DNA of 64,000 nt from UBA4416 sp048498515 (GCA_048498515.1 JBEHXV010000024.1:8381-72380); one strand, 5' to 3'. Counted from the stretch's first letter, positions 1-8,866 are shown. The notes: generated by a model from the sequence alone, not told the origin. Made by a program: numbers and translations.

Positions 1-1215
1 GAACTGGGAATTCTGACAGTTGGTATCGTTACCATCCCATTCTCATTTGAAGGGAAAAAACGCAGGGAGCAGGCAGAAAAAGGTTTGGAAGAAATGAAAA
101 AGTATGTAGATACGTTAATTGTTATTGGCAACGATAAACTGCGCGAGATTTACGGAAGTTTAAAAATGACTGAAGCGTTTGCCCACGCGGATAATGTATT
201 AACAAGCGCCGCTAAGTCAATTGCTGAGATCATTAGCCTGCACATGCACGTGAACGTTGATTTCAATGATGTAAAAACAGTCATGCAGGATAGTGGCGTT
301 GCCATTATGGGATCAGCCATCGCCAGCGGCGAAAAACGCGCTTTGCGCGCCGTTGAAAACGCGTTGGTATCACCTTTGTTAAACGATAACGATATTTCAG
401 GCGCTCGCCATGTATTATTGAATATCATGAGCGGAAGCGATGATATTGAGATGGATGAGTTCGGTGAGATCACTGATTTCATACAGGAGGCTGCCGGCGG
501 CACTGCCGAATTAATCACCGGTTATGGTACCGATCCGTCTTTAGGAGACAATGTTTCGGTAACAATTATTGCTACCGGTTTTAATTCTAAAATGAATTCA
601 GGCTATGAAGCACCAACCTTTATGGAGCGTAAGATCGTGAAACTTGATGAGCCACAGATCTCTAAAGTAGAGCCGGTACAAACTTCCATTATCGATGAGA
701 TCCAGTCGGCCGAGCCATTTGTGTTCACCAAAACAGAAGAACCAGCTGTTACCAATAAAGTAGAAGAAGTCATTCCGCCGGTTGTGAATGAAGTAAAAGA
801 AGAAACTCCTGCATACAAAGTCTATTCTTTGGATGAGCCTGAAGTTCCTCAAACGTTCATCAACGAAATAAAAGACGCGGTGACTGAAACGCCGAAACAG
901 GAATTTATCATCAACGATATTACTTCCGAAAGCGACGATACTACTGAAATAAATAACACTGAAACCAGTTCAAGGGAAGAGCAGATCCGCCTGGCGCAGG
1001 AACGTATCAAAAAGCTGAAAGAACTTACCCTGAAAATGAAAACGCCTGAAGGATTGGCAAGCCTTGAAAAAGAGTCGGCATGGCAGCGCAAACAGGTGAA
1101 CCTGGACAATAGCAATTCTACTCCGTCAACAGAATCTAACGTATCGCGTTATACTCTTGGAGAGAACAATGAGATTCGTCCGAACAATTCGTTTTTGCAC
1201 GATAATGTAGACTAA
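1..1215 (+). CDS. ftsZ: Cell division protein FtsZ, C-terminal part (5' end outside window)
   Basis: FtsZ is the tubulin-like GTPase that forms the cytokinetic ring. The frame is open from base 1, so the GTP-binding half lies upstream of the window. Visible is the end of the GTPase fold and the C-terminal activation domain, including LTVGIVTIPFSFEGKKR, the NDKL segment, a DISGARHVLLNI stretch, and GTDPSLGDNVSVTIIATGF, all characteristic of FtsZ. After about residue 200 the protein turns into a long, low-complexity Glu/Pro/Val/Thr-rich linker. It ends with a charged coiled segment (EEQIRLAQERIKKLKEL) and an Asn-rich tail, as is usual in Bacteroidota FtsZ. A strong terminator follows directly, so ftsZ is the last gene of its unit, presumably the dcw cluster to the left (inference). 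Confidence 0.97.
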   Translation, partial: ELGILTVGIVTIPFSFEGKKRREQAEKGLEEMKKYVDTLIVIGNDKLREIYGSLKMTEAFAHADNVLTSAAKSIAEIISLHMHVNVDFNDVKTVMQDSGVAIMGSAIASGEKRALRAVENALVSPLLNDNDISGARHVLLNIMSGSDDIEMDEFGEITDFIQEAAGGTAELITGYGTDPSLGDNVSVTIIATGFNSKMNSGYEAPTFMERKIVKLDEPQISKVEPVQTSIIDEIQSAEPFVFTKTEEPAVTNKVEEVIPPVVNEVKEETPAYKVYSLDEPEVPQTFINEIKDAVTETPKQEFIINDITSESDDTTEINNTETSSREEQIRLAQERIKKLKELTLKMKTPEGLASLEKESAWQRKQVNLDNSNSTPSTESNVSRYTLGENNEIRPNNSFLHDNVD

Positions 1216-1238
1216 ACAATTAATTACACCTCAGATAG

Positions 1239-1271
1239 AAAAGCCCCGCCTCATAAATAGGCGGGGCTTTT
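1239..1271 (+). terminator. Intrinsic terminator after ftsZ
   Basis: AAAAGCCCCGCC and GGCGGGGCTTT pair in a GC-rich stem of about 11 bp with a short AT loop and a T run. It starts 24 bases after the ftsZ stop. The A run on the other side lets it also serve the convergent minus-strand gene ending at 1282. Confidence 0.92.
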
Positions 1272-1281
1272 CGTTTAGTGG

Positions 1282-3570
1282 CTACCCCTTTTTGCTCTTA
1301 TTGTTCTTCACGACCACATCAACGCTTGTTGTATATTTTTTCAAAGATCTCAAGAGTGATACAATGTCTTTATCGGTTGGTTGCGCATAATAATTCTCCA
1401 ATTTTTGGATCAGGTTTCCTACGGAGGCATGCAAGGCTTCGTAATTTTGAGAGAGGAAGCTTTCATCCATCATTTTAAGGGCATGGTTCACATAAGCTAT
1501 GGAGTATAGTTTTTTGACATAGCTATCCAGCACAAAATCAATCTGTCCATCGGCATCCTGCCATTTAAGGTAGATCTTCTCTTCTTTTGTAACTTCCTTC
1601 TTCTGAACATTATCAAAATAAGTGATCGTCACGGTGATCGGTGATCGTTCAATATCCTTCGATACATTCTTCAAATCGAATTTCAACAATCCAAGATTAT
1701 TTTGCCCGTCAAACAAAACATCATACGTAATGCTGTATAATTTATCCGATTCTTTTTTCAATGGCATTCCAAATGTTTCCCTGCATATAAAATCAGAGCC
1801 GAAACTGATCTTTACTTTTGCATTGGAACCTACCTGGCTTATCATGCTACCAAATTCCTGTTGCATCACAATGTCCAAATCCTTTGGTTTGGGTGATAAG
1901 CGTAATGCACCACCGCCATTCAGGGCCAACAGGTTCAGTAACGAATAATTATAGTCATCCCCCACTCCTATCGCCGAAATTTGTATGCCTTTGCGGTTAT
2001 ACCGTTTCGACATGTTTACCGTACTGTCAACCGGAATTCCATCATAACCATCAGTCAGCAAAATAACCCTGTTCACCTGACCCGGTTTCATGTTCTTAAT
2101 AACCTCACCATAGCCTTTGTACAAGCCGTCATAAATATTGGTACCGCCTCCCGCGTCCAGATCTTTAATCATATCGGTGAGATAAGTTTTGTTTCCCATA
2201 ACCTGGCTTGGCATCAATACTGCAGCAGAATTATCAAACGCCACCAAAGAAACACGATCGGTGGGCCGTAAGATCTCCGAGTACTTAAGCATATTGGTTT
2301 TTAAATTTTCGATCCGTTCACTTCCTGCCATGGAGCCGCTTTTATCCAACACAAAAGCCACGTTCAAGGGCGGTGAAACATAAGCCGAATTCTTTGGAAT
2401 TTTCACCGTTAGTTGCAACGACAATAAGGCTTCCTTGCTTTTAGCATTTACAAGCTCATTTCCCCATTTGGCTTTAAGGCTCACCGGACTTTCATCAGTG
2501 CTAATAATATCTTTTGGTGTAAAATTATCTACATCAGCCAATATAAAAGAGCTCGGCATGGCAAGGTAACGTTCGGGATACTTTAGCTCGGGCCGTGGTG
2601 TATATTGAATGCTTTTGCTTGCATTTGAAATCCCTACAATTTCTTTTAAATTAATGACATCCACATCAAAGTCATATTTAAAACTTATCAGGTATTTCTT
2701 TTTGATGGGTAACAAAAACTTCACGTTCCCATTCTTATCCAGGCGGGCAGCGTATACTTTGCTTCCTCCTACTTCCTGCAGGTAAATTGGCTCTTTGGCC
2801 ATGTTCTCACAATCAGTACAGGTAATGTTAAGATCGACTAAGGTCCTGCCTGAGGTTCCGTTTGTTCTTGGTGCAAAAGCCTGCGTAATAGTGTCATTCT
2901 TATTGGTTTCTTTGATGGGTGTTGGTTCGTAAATAATATTCACGTCATACGAACCCGGATGTGTGACATCGACATAATTAAAACTCTCTACCCCATCTAT
3001 ATCCAGCTCATACTCGTTGTTTACCGGCACACAAAATGTAGCCACTCCTTTATTATTGGTATACGATTGAAATGAATTTTTTAAATTATAACAGGTTAAA
3101 GTAACCGGGAAATTGGTCAAATCGCTTTTATCTTCTTTTTTCACGCCAACGCGTACGGTTACCACCTTATCCAGGTTATTAGCGCTTATCACCTGTTGGT
3201 CAACCTGTGTAATGCCCAAAGCTTTACGGTTAACAGTTGGCCGGTGTGTTCGCTCCCACCTCTCCAGGTCGTAGGTAAACAATTTGGAACGGTTCGATAC
3301 GCCCATTTCAGGAACTTCGATGGTGCCGATGTTTTCAATTTTCAATACCTGGATTTTCCATTCCTTACCATTGGTAATTTCAAATTTTGCCTTACCCGCG
3401 GCATCGGTATTTTTTGAAACACGTTGTTTGCTGCTGGTTTCAATTAAGGTAACAGGAGTATTGCCCATAGGGGCTCCCTTATTGTTGTTTAAGGTCATGG
3501 TAAAATTAACCACGCTTTGCGCTTTGTTTAACAATGGCAAAAGCAATAAAAAAGTAAGTAGTGTTTTCAT
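1282..3570 (-). CDS. Secreted von Willebrand factor A (VWA) domain protein with three N-terminal Ig-like repeats
   Basis: 762 residues with a signal peptide (MKTLLTFLLLLPLLNKAQS), so exported. Three related beta-rich modules of about 70 residues follow (around 20-90, 135-205 and 242-310). Each has the form 'V.LT..N.....TN..G.A.F.VP....Y.', resembling carboxypeptidase-regulatory/invasin-like folds. A VWA domain spans about 400-580 with an intact metal-ion-dependent adhesion site: DKSGS at 409-413, T477 in GGGTN, and D507 in LTDG. The rest is a beta/helical tail. Such proteins usually mediate metal-dependent protein contacts at the cell surface. No T9SS sorting domain is visible at the Lys-rich C-terminus, so periplasmic or outer-membrane-associated location is inferred. 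The exact role is unknown. It is transcribed towards ftsZ and shares its terminator. Confidence 0.88.
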   Translation of the reverse strand: MKTLLTFLLLLPLLNKAQSVVNFTMTLNNNKGAPMGNTPVTLIETSSKQRVSKNTDAAGKAKFEITNGKEWKIQVLKIENIGTIEVPEMGVSNRSKLFTYDLERWERTHRPTVNRKALGITQVDQQVISANNLDKVVTVRVGVKKEDKSDLTNFPVTLTCYNLKNSFQSYTNNKGVATFCVPVNNEYELDIDGVESFNYVDVTHPGSYDVNIIYEPTPIKETNKNDTITQAFAPRTNGTSGRTLVDLNITCTDCENMAKEPIYLQEVGGSKVYAARLDKNGNVKFLLPIKKKYLISFKYDFDVDVINLKEIVGISNASKSIQYTPRPELKYPERYLAMPSSFILADVDNFTPKDIISTDESPVSLKAKWGNELVNAKSKEALLSLQLTVKIPKNSAYVSPPLNVAFVLDKSGSMAGSERIENLKTNMLKYSEILRPTDRVSLVAFDNSAAVLMPSQVMGNKTYLTDMIKDLDAGGGTNIYDGLYKGYGEVIKNMKPGQVNRVILLTDGYDGIPVDSTVNMSKRYNRKGIQISAIGVGDDYNYSLLNLLALNGGGALRLSPKPKDLDIVMQQEFGSMISQVGSNAKVKISFGSDFICRETFGMPLKKESDKLYSITYDVLFDGQNNLGLLKFDLKNVSKDIERSPITVTITYFDNVQKKEVTKEEKIYLKWQDADGQIDFVLDSYVKKLYSIAYVNHALKMMDESFLSQNYEALHASVGNLIQKLENYYAQPTDKDIVSLLRSLKKYTTSVDVVVKNNKSKKG

Positions 3571-3650
3571 AGTGCAGTGAGTTTTGTTATGCGAATAACG
3601 GCACGCATGAAAAAAAGATACGCCTTGAACTTATTATCTTCTGCCTTTCA

Positions 3651-3689
3651 AAAAAAACACCCACTACATAAATCATGCAGCGGGTGTTT
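3651..3689 (-). terminator. Intrinsic terminator of the 3699-4196 lipoprotein gene
   Basis: Arms AAACACCC (3655-3662) and GGGTGTTT (3682-3689) form a hairpin. A run of A on the plus strand (3651-3657) gives the U tract for leftward transcription. It lies 10 bases past the stop codon of the minus-strand gene. Confidence 0.8.
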
Positions 3690-3698
3690 ATTCACGCA

Positions 3699-4196
3699 TT
3701 ATTTTACATGGCCTTTTATTTTAGTATACAATTGCCGGCAGGCATTTTCACCGCACCAGGATATGACCATATTACCACCCTGGATGGTGTCCCTTACTTT
3801 ATGCATGGTAATGGCTTCTCCATTCAGCACAATAGCCAGGCCTTTCATGATACGCGTCGCGGTAAACGCTTTCATTTTCCCCGCAGCGTCGGCACTAAGG
3901 CTAATGCTAAGCCGGTTCATTTGAGAAGAATCCTTTTGAATAACAGGCAGGAGCTCCAACTCCAAAGGAACAAAATCAGAAGTGTCGATGAGTAGTTTGG
4001 TAAATTCCTGCCTATTATAAATGCTGTTATAGGTCACAACAATTTCATGCTCGTGCAAGTTTCCAAAATTGGTGCTATCCGTACCTTTGTTATTTACCTG
4101 GTAAAAACCATCCCTAAGGGTTGGTTTAGTGTTAGTTGAAGGTTGCTGACAACCTATGAATAAGCCCGCAAAGGCTAATAAAAATAGTCTTTTCAT
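3699..4196 (-). CDS. Hypothetical lipoprotein
   Basis: 165 residues. The N-terminus MKRLFLLAFAGLFIGCQQ reads as a type II signal peptide with Cys16 as the probable lipidated residue. The mature part is mixed alpha/beta, with two further Cys near the end (CGENAC). I do not recognise a family. It has its own terminator and sits between the VWA protein and another small exported protein, both on the same strand. Probably an envelope lipoprotein of unknown role. Confidence 0.65.
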   Translation of the reverse strand: MKRLFLLAFAGLFIGCQQPSTNTKPTLRDGFYQVNNKGTDSTNFGNLHEHEIVVTYNSIYNRQEFTKLLIDTSDFVPLELELLPVIQKDSSQMNRLSISLSADAAGKMKAFTATRIMKGLAIVLNGEAITMHKVRDTIQGGNMVISWCGENACRQLYTKIKGHVK

Positions 4197-4272
4197 ATTT
4201 AAAACGTTATTAATAAATGGATACTACTCAGCTATGAGATAGCTGAATTAAAAATTAAGAATAAACCGATTT

Positions 4273-4653
4273 TTAACTTTCAGGTTCGTCGTCGTATGCC
4301 GAACGATGATGATAGAAGAATCTGCAAAACCGGTCAGGTTCATTAATGAGCAGGCTGCTATGGAAATAACTGTATGTATATTCTGCCGGAACAGGATGTG
4401 ACAGCTTAGTGAAAAAAGGAAATGATTTTTGAGAAACAGGAAGTGATGGATCATTGCCCGACAAAAACCGGTCGGGTTGAATAGGAGCCATTTGCCATTG
4501 ATGAGAAACCGATAATTCTGCTTTAGTATCTGTTTTATAAGAGCTGGAACCTGGAAAGCGCTTGTTTGAAAACAAGCTTAAAGACACAAAGAACAGGATA
4601 AAGATGAGTATCCTTTTTACATGTTCGGTAATGATTTCGTTTTTGTGTAACAC
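4273..4653 (-). CDS. Hypothetical small membrane-anchored or exported protein
   Basis: 126 residues, GTG start. A hydrophobic segment at about 14-28 (ILIFILFFVSLSLFS) follows a charged N-terminus, and the remainder is polar and aromatic-rich with no recognised domain. A perfect TAnnTTTG promoter element (TATATTTG, 4658-4665 on this strand) ends four bases before the GTG, which supports transcription here but would make the leader extremely short. The alternative is that the region is noncoding or that the protein begins further inside. Moderate confidence only. Confidence 0.4.
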   Translation of the reverse strand: MLHKNEIITEHVKRILIFILFFVSLSLFSNKRFPGSSSYKTDTKAELSVSHQWQMAPIQPDRFLSGNDPSLPVSQKSFPFFTKLSHPVPAEYTYSYFHSSLLINEPDRFCRFFYHHRSAYDDEPES

Positions 4654-4657
4654 GATA

Positions 4658-4665
4658 CAAATATA
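4658..4665 (-). promoter_or_regulatory. TAnnTTTG (-7) promoter element, TATATTTG
   Basis: Exact match to the Bacteroidota -7 consensus TAnnTTTG on the minus strand, just upstream of the 4273-4653 gene. No convincing -33 TTTG partner was identified. Confidence 0.45.
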
Positions 4666-4805
4666 AAAAATTCAATTACATACTTAGGATTGACTATCAA
4701 ATATCCTTATGTCATTACATAAAACCACGAATAAAAAAATTAAGGCTATTTTTAGTTACTTTTTTGTTAAATTGCATTATACCTTCTGGCCAACTACTAC
4801 TTCAT

Positions 4806-5501
4806 ATGAATAAACTCTTACTCTTTTTATGCCTTATCTTTTCTTTATGTGCTGGCGCGCAAGTAGGGAAAATAAAGGTCAAAAAAGAAGAAAAGAAAAA
4901 AGAAAAGGCGCCAAAGCCTGTTAACTATAACATTCTCACATTCGATCTGTATTATGGCTACCGGATTTATGACAAAGATTACTACAACCAGCTAAATACA
5001 CCTGCCAAAATGGATGTTAAACTACCCATGAGCTTTGTGGGCGCTGGTATTAGCGGTTGGGACCATTATACCCCAAACCGGATGTGGGTATTCCAGGTCA
5101 ATTATTACAAGATCATTCCTACACGGGTTATGATTGAGGACAGCTTAAATACAAAACTATCGGGTTATGTATTTGGTTATAGCTTTGGCCCTTCCATAGC
5201 TACTCGAAAAAAGAACCTTAGCCTGGCAGCGTACCTGGGATTTAATACAGGGCGAACTACCTTAAGTAAAAATGATTTCATTACCCAAAAGAACCAGTTC
5301 TTTTCGCCAAAAATTACTCTTCAGCCAAAACTTATCATTAAACGTTTTGTTTTATCTTTTATGTTCGAAGCGGAATATGACGTAAGCAATCCCAGATGGC
5401 GGCAAACCATTTTTGAAAGAAAAGACCTTTACTCACTGCAACCTTTTCATCAAAGCTGTTACACCGCATTAATCAGTGTGGGCTATAAGTACTTTCACTA
5501 A
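4806..5501 (+). CDS. Hypothetical exported protein, probable beta-barrel
   Basis: The ATG at 4806 is preferred over the upstream TTG at 4764 because it starts directly at a good signal peptide (MNKLLLFLCLIFSLCAGAQ), giving 231 residues. A short Lys/Glu-rich segment (KVKKEEKKKEKAPKP) follows, then alternating hydrophobic/aromatic beta strands ending in an aromatic residue (GYKYFH), as in outer-membrane barrels. No family recognised. It stands alone between divergent and convergent neighbours. Outer-membrane location is inferred from strand pattern only. Confidence 0.65.
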   Translation: MNKLLLFLCLIFSLCAGAQVGKIKVKKEEKKKEKAPKPVNYNILTFDLYYGYRIYDKDYYNQLNTPAKMDVKLPMSFVGAGISGWDHYTPNRMWVFQVNYYKIIPTRVMIEDSLNTKLSGYVFGYSFGPSIATRKKNLSLAAYLGFNTGRTTLSKNDFITQKNQFFSPKITLQPKLIIKRFVLSFMFEAEYDVSNPRWRQTIFERKDLYSLQPFHQSCYTALISVGYKYFH

Positions 5502-5513
5502 ATTGAAAATTCG

Positions 5514-5753
5514 TTATTCATTTTTGTGTAACTCGCAATGAACGGTTCCTATGTTTTGTGTGGAATCAGGTAAGCGGTTCTCATAATTACTTTTGTAATA
5601 GTCATTGCATTTTTTGCCAGCCCGTTTTTTGCTGTCTTTAATATCAAATCCGTCGTAAAAACCTGTTTCGCTTGAACAGGCACAGGTATACCCTTTTTTG
5701 CAGGAAACCAGGCCCATAATAGCAAGTATTAAAAGGTTGAGAAATACTTTCAT
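5514..5753 (-). CDS. Small Cys-rich lipoprotein
   Basis: 79 residues. The type II signal peptide has a clear lipobox (LVSC, Cys18). The mature part contains four more Cys residues (two in CAC, then KKCNDYY and VHCELH), so disulfides in the periplasm are likely. No recognised family. Short lipoproteins with CKKGYTCAC-type starts are common in Bacteroidota, usually without known role. Confidence 0.6.
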   Translation of the reverse strand: MKVFLNLLILAIMGLVSCKKGYTCACSSETGFYDGFDIKDSKKRAGKKCNDYYKSNYENRLPDSTQNIGTVHCELHKNE

Positions 5754-5820
5754 AGTACCTTAATAGCATAAAATCTTGTGCCATAGGGGCATGTTGATTG
5801 TGAATGCAAAAGATTAGAGC

Positions 5821-5828
5821 TAGATTTG
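5821..5828 (+). promoter_or_regulatory. TAnnTTTG (-7) promoter element, TAGATTTG
   Basis: Exact TAnnTTTG match 17 bases before the ATG at 5846. It lies inside the longer frame that opens at 5804 and so favours the later start. Confidence 0.5.
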
Positions 5829-5845
5829 AGGAAATATTGATCTTT

Positions 5846-7114
5846 ATGCTCCCTACCAGATATATGAGTATTGCCCTGTTATTTTTGTGTACATTTTTGA
5901 ACGCTCAATGGACGACATTGCCCTTTAATACGGGATACCAAAACCATGCGTTATATTTTGTAAATAAAGACACTGGTTATGTATCAAATGGGATATGGCA
6001 GGGACCACCTCCCGGCACCAATCACACCAAACTGTTTAAAACCACTGACGGTGGGACAACCTGGCAAACCATAGTTGATGACTATTCGAACACCCCAATC
6101 TGCCAGCTTCATTTCCTTAACGAAAATGTTGGCTTTTACAGGCGTTGGCAGGATAATATCCTGAAAACGACCAACGGCGGAGCTTCAGGAACATCGTTGT
6201 TAAGTGCCGGATCGAGCTCTGCAGGCGATAAATTTCAAATAATCGACTCTCTTCAATATATGTATGCCGCCAATAATAAGGTTTACTATACATTGAATGG
6301 TGGCAGTTCCTGGGTCAATAAAAGCACCTTAGCTTATCAGGCCTTTTTTAATGGCAGCCTGTATACACAGTTCACAAACCTGAAAGAGGGTTTTGTTTAC
6401 GGATCGGTACAGGTTAACACTCCAAGCTTTCATACCGAATTTGCAGTTTATAAAACTTCCGACAGCGCTCAAACCTTACAACCTTCTTTTTACGCGTCAA
6501 AACCAAATGCATCGTTCCATGGTATTAAATTTGTCAATCCAACAACTGCCATTCTTTTGTTTGACAACTTAGTGCTCAGAACGCAAGACTTTGGATCGAA
6601 CTGGGATACGGTTTATACGTTATCGCCATCCGAAAGCGCGTATGCCCTTGATATAAAAAATAACCTGGTACTAATTTCGGGAAATTATGGAACTGTATTA
6701 ACGAGTACAAATGGCGGACTGACCTTTCAATCTCAAAATATAGGCTCAGCCATATTATCTCTTTGTATTGCCGATGCAAATAGTGGCGTTGTTTATGGAA
6801 TGTGCAATAATACTATCGTGAAGCTGGGATCAATTGCAACGGGTGTTAAGGATAAGCAACCGGAAAAATTAACGATAGATTGCTACCCAAATCCAAGCCC
6901 AGGAACTATAACTTTAAAATTCAGTCAAAAAAGGAAGGAAGATCAAACCATAGAGATCTTTGATATTACAGGGTCCTTAGTTCACAGCTCTACCTTATTA
7001 TCGACAGAACAATTAACGGATAATTTAGACATTGGCTTTTTGCAAAATGGTTATTATGTTCTTAAGATATGGTCAAAAACACAAACCGATCATATAAAAG
7101 TATTAAAACAATAA
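5846..7114 (+). CDS. T9SS-secreted YCF48/BNR-repeat protein
   Basis: About 422 residues from the ATG at 5846 (MLPTRYMSIALLFLCTFLNA, then cleavage before QW). This start is chosen over 5804 because of the promoter element at 5821 and the better signal peptide. The body has repeated 'TT.GG..W' blades typical of YCF48/BNR beta-propellers: TTDGGTTWQ, TTNGGAS, TLNGGSSWV, TQDFGSNWD, TSTNGGLTF. The last 75 residues are a T9SS type A sorting domain (YPNPSPGTITLKF, ending in HIKVLKQ). The product is therefore predicted to be exported through the Por machinery to the cell surface or medium. Substrate or ligand unknown. Confidence 0.88.
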   Translation: MLPTRYMSIALLFLCTFLNAQWTTLPFNTGYQNHALYFVNKDTGYVSNGIWQGPPPGTNHTKLFKTTDGGTTWQTIVDDYSNTPICQLHFLNENVGFYRRWQDNILKTTNGGASGTSLLSAGSSSAGDKFQIIDSLQYMYAANNKVYYTLNGGSSWVNKSTLAYQAFFNGSLYTQFTNLKEGFVYGSVQVNTPSFHTEFAVYKTSDSAQTLQPSFYASKPNASFHGIKFVNPTTAILLFDNLVLRTQDFGSNWDTVYTLSPSESAYALDIKNNLVLISGNYGTVLTSTNGGLTFQSQNIGSAILSLCIADANSGVVYGMCNNTIVKLGSIATGVKDKQPEKLTIDCYPNPSPGTITLKFSQKRKEDQTIEIFDITGSLVHSSTLLSTEQLTDNLDIGFLQNGYYVLKIWSKTQTDHIKVLKQ

Positions 7115-7137
7115 TACTCAATAATCCGGTCTTCTTT

Positions 7138-8373
7138 TCATTTTAGCTTAAGTTTCGCAATATTCTTCTCTATTAATTTCCTGTCGGTATCGCTTTTAGC
7201 TAAACCCAATGCCTTTTGCAAATGCTCCATCGCTTTTTCAGGATCTGTATCTTTATACAGATTGGCCAATAAGGTATGGTAAAAGTGATAATCTTTCAGA
7301 TCGAGTTTTTCCGCTTCTGTAATGGCCTGTTGCTTGCCATTTGCTTTTGCCAGGGCATAGGTTCTGTTCAATGCCGCTATTGGCGAATATTCCAACAGTA
7401 ACAAACGATTATACAGTTGTAAAATGCTTTCCCATTTTTCGGGTGTATCGCTTTTATACGTATGCCAATACGCGATTCCGGCTTCAAGGTGGTATTTCGA
7501 TACTTTTTTTCCGGTGGAAGATCGGTTTAAATAATATTCGCCTTTCTGGATCAGTTCCCGGTTCCAAAGCGATTCATCCTGGTCTTCATACAAGATCAGT
7601 TCTCCCTTTTCATTTGTTCTGGCATCAAAACGCGAGGCGTGAAAACACATAAGCGAGAGCAATGCGTTGGATGTCGGTGTGCTGGTTTGTTCGTTCTCTA
7701 CCAACATCAAGGTAAGGCGCATGGCTTCCAGACATAAGTCTTTGCGCAAGGTGGTATTTTGAATGCTCGAATAATAGCCTTCACTGAACAATAAATATAA
7801 AGTGGTTAAAACCGTTTCCAAACGCTGGTCAATTTCCGAAGGAGGCGGCAACTCAATCTTTACATTTTCAGTACGTAATTTTTCTTTGGCGCGTGAAAGT
7901 CTTTTATAAATGGTTTCTTTATTGCTTAAAAAAGCGTCGGCAATTTCTTCGGCTCCAAAGCCGCAAAGTATGTTTAACGATAAGCCTATTTGTGCTTCGA
8001 TTGGGATCACATTGTTGCAAACCGCAAACATCATCTGAAGCTGACTATCGTTAATGTTCTTGTTCGACCAGTCGATCTCTATTTCATGAACTTTATCGGA
8101 TGTGTGCTTGATTTCGGGAGCAACTTTTTGGGTAAACACCGCGTCGTGTTTAAACTTGTCTTTTGCTTTGTTCTTTGCAACTGTATACAACCAGGCTACA
8201 GGGTTTTGTGGCAGGCCTTTCAGTCCCCAGGTTTCAGCTGCTTGCAGAAAAGTGTCGCTTACTATGTCTTCGGCAATCTCAATGTACTGCATACCAAATA
8301 GTTTACTAAGTACAGATACAATTTTCCTGTATTCTGTCCTGAATAAATGTGGTATGAGCTCGTTTTCCTGCAT
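7138..8373 (-). CDS. ECF42-type RNA polymerase sigma factor with C-terminal DUF6596/TPR-like extension
   Basis: 411 residues, about twice the length of a standard ECF sigma factor. Region 2 lies in residues 1-80 (core-binding helix with ETWGLKGLPQNPVAWLYTVA). Region 4 lies at about 110-170, with the FGAEEIADAFLSNKETIYKRL helix-turn-helix. The helical extension at 185-411 (FSEGYYSS, LMCFHASRFDAR, then tandem helices near the C-terminus) matches DUF6596 and a TPR-like tail, as in the ECF42 group. That group lacks a classical anti-sigma factor, is encoded beside DGPF (YCII) proteins, and depends on its own C-terminal extension for activity. A YciI gene lies just upstream on the same strand. The signal sensed is unknown. 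Confidence 0.9.
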   Translation of the reverse strand: MQENELIPHLFRTEYRKIVSVLSKLFGMQYIEIAEDIVSDTFLQAAETWGLKGLPQNPVAWLYTVAKNKAKDKFKHDAVFTQKVAPEIKHTSDKVHEIEIDWSNKNINDSQLQMMFAVCNNVIPIEAQIGLSLNILCGFGAEEIADAFLSNKETIYKRLSRAKEKLRTENVKIELPPPSEIDQRLETVLTTLYLLFSEGYYSSIQNTTLRKDLCLEAMRLTLMLVENEQTSTPTSNALLSLMCFHASRFDARTNEKGELILYEDQDESLWNRELIQKGEYYLNRSSTGKKVSKYHLEAGIAYWHTYKSDTPEKWESILQLYNRLLLLEYSPIAALNRTYALAKANGKQQAITEAEKLDLKDYHFYHTLLANLYKDTDPEKAMEHLQKALGLAKSDTDRKLIEKNIAKLKLK

Positions 8374-8383
8374 AGCAAAAAAA

Positions 8384-8497
8384 AGGTTGTTTCAAGCAGA
8401 CTTGTATCGTCATTCTGAACTTGATTCAGAATCTCTCAATCTGGTGAGATGCCGATCCGCCGGTTGGCGGACAGCATGACATCTATTGAAACAACCT
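8384..8497 (-). terminator. Intrinsic terminator with a palindromic element in its loop
   Basis: AGGTTGTTTCA (8384-8394) and TGAAACAACCT (8487-8497) are perfect 11-bp complements. The A run at 8377-8383 gives the U tract for leftward transcription from the YciI gene. The 92-base loop is almost filled by a GTCATTCTGAA-type palindrome (8409-8480). It would separate the YciI unit from the downstream sigma gene unless read through. Confidence 0.6.
8409..8480. repeat. Dispersed palindromic repeat, GTCA-arm-CTTGA-arm-CTC type
   Basis: Starts GTCATTCTGAACTTGATTCA and ends with CATGAC. Internal perfect hairpin ATTCTGAA-CTTGA-TTCAGAAT (8412-8432), plus the submotif TCCGCCGGTTGGCGGA (8456-8471). A related copy with changed but still paired arms is at 54247-54320. 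Confidence 0.75.
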
Positions 8498-8504
8498 CTT
8501 AAAA

Positions 8505-8849
8505 TTACATGGCTATAATGGCGCGAACCTCAACATTACCACCTATCTGCAATATCGGGCAACCTTTGGAGATCTCTGTCGCTTCTTCCAGGGAACTTGC
8601 CTTAATGATGGTATAACCGCCTATGGCTTCTTTAATTTCCACATAGGGGCCATTGGTTACCACATTATTGGGTTTTACTACTTTTCCATCACCCTCTAAG
8701 CGGTTGCCCTGGTCAACCAGCTTGTTTTGCGCGGCAATACTTCCCATCCAATCCTGCCACGGTTTCATCATGGCCTGTATTTGCTCCGGCGATAACTGAG
8801 TTTGCTCACCTTCCATATTTCTTCTGAAGATCAATAAGAATTCTTTCAT
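8505..8849 (-). CDS. YciI/DGPF-family protein, partner of ECF42 sigma factor
   Basis: 114 residues, YCII-related dimeric alpha-beta-barrel fold. The signature NGPYVEIKEAIGGY corresponds to the DGPF.E.KE motif that names the DGPF subfamily. It begins MKEFLLIFRRN and carries a helical insertion (MMKPWQDWMGSIA) typical of these proteins. In ECF42 loci such proteins are the main target genes of the neighbouring sigma factor. Their biochemical role is unresolved; the YciI fold is related to the chlorophenol-degrading muconolactone-like barrels. It lies between the VOC gene upstream and the sigma gene downstream, same strand, 17 bases from the VOC stop. Confidence 0.88.
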   Translation of the reverse strand: MKEFLLIFRRNMEGEQTQLSPEQIQAMMKPWQDWMGSIAAQNKLVDQGNRLEGDGKVVKPNNVVTNGPYVEIKEAIGGYTIIKASSLEEATEISKGCPILQIGGNVEVRAIIAM

Positions 8850-8866
8850 GTGTTTAATGTTTAAGA

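Noticed and set aside
150..518. 122-residue frame antisense to ftsZ
   Set aside because: Shadow of the conserved FtsZ coding sequence.
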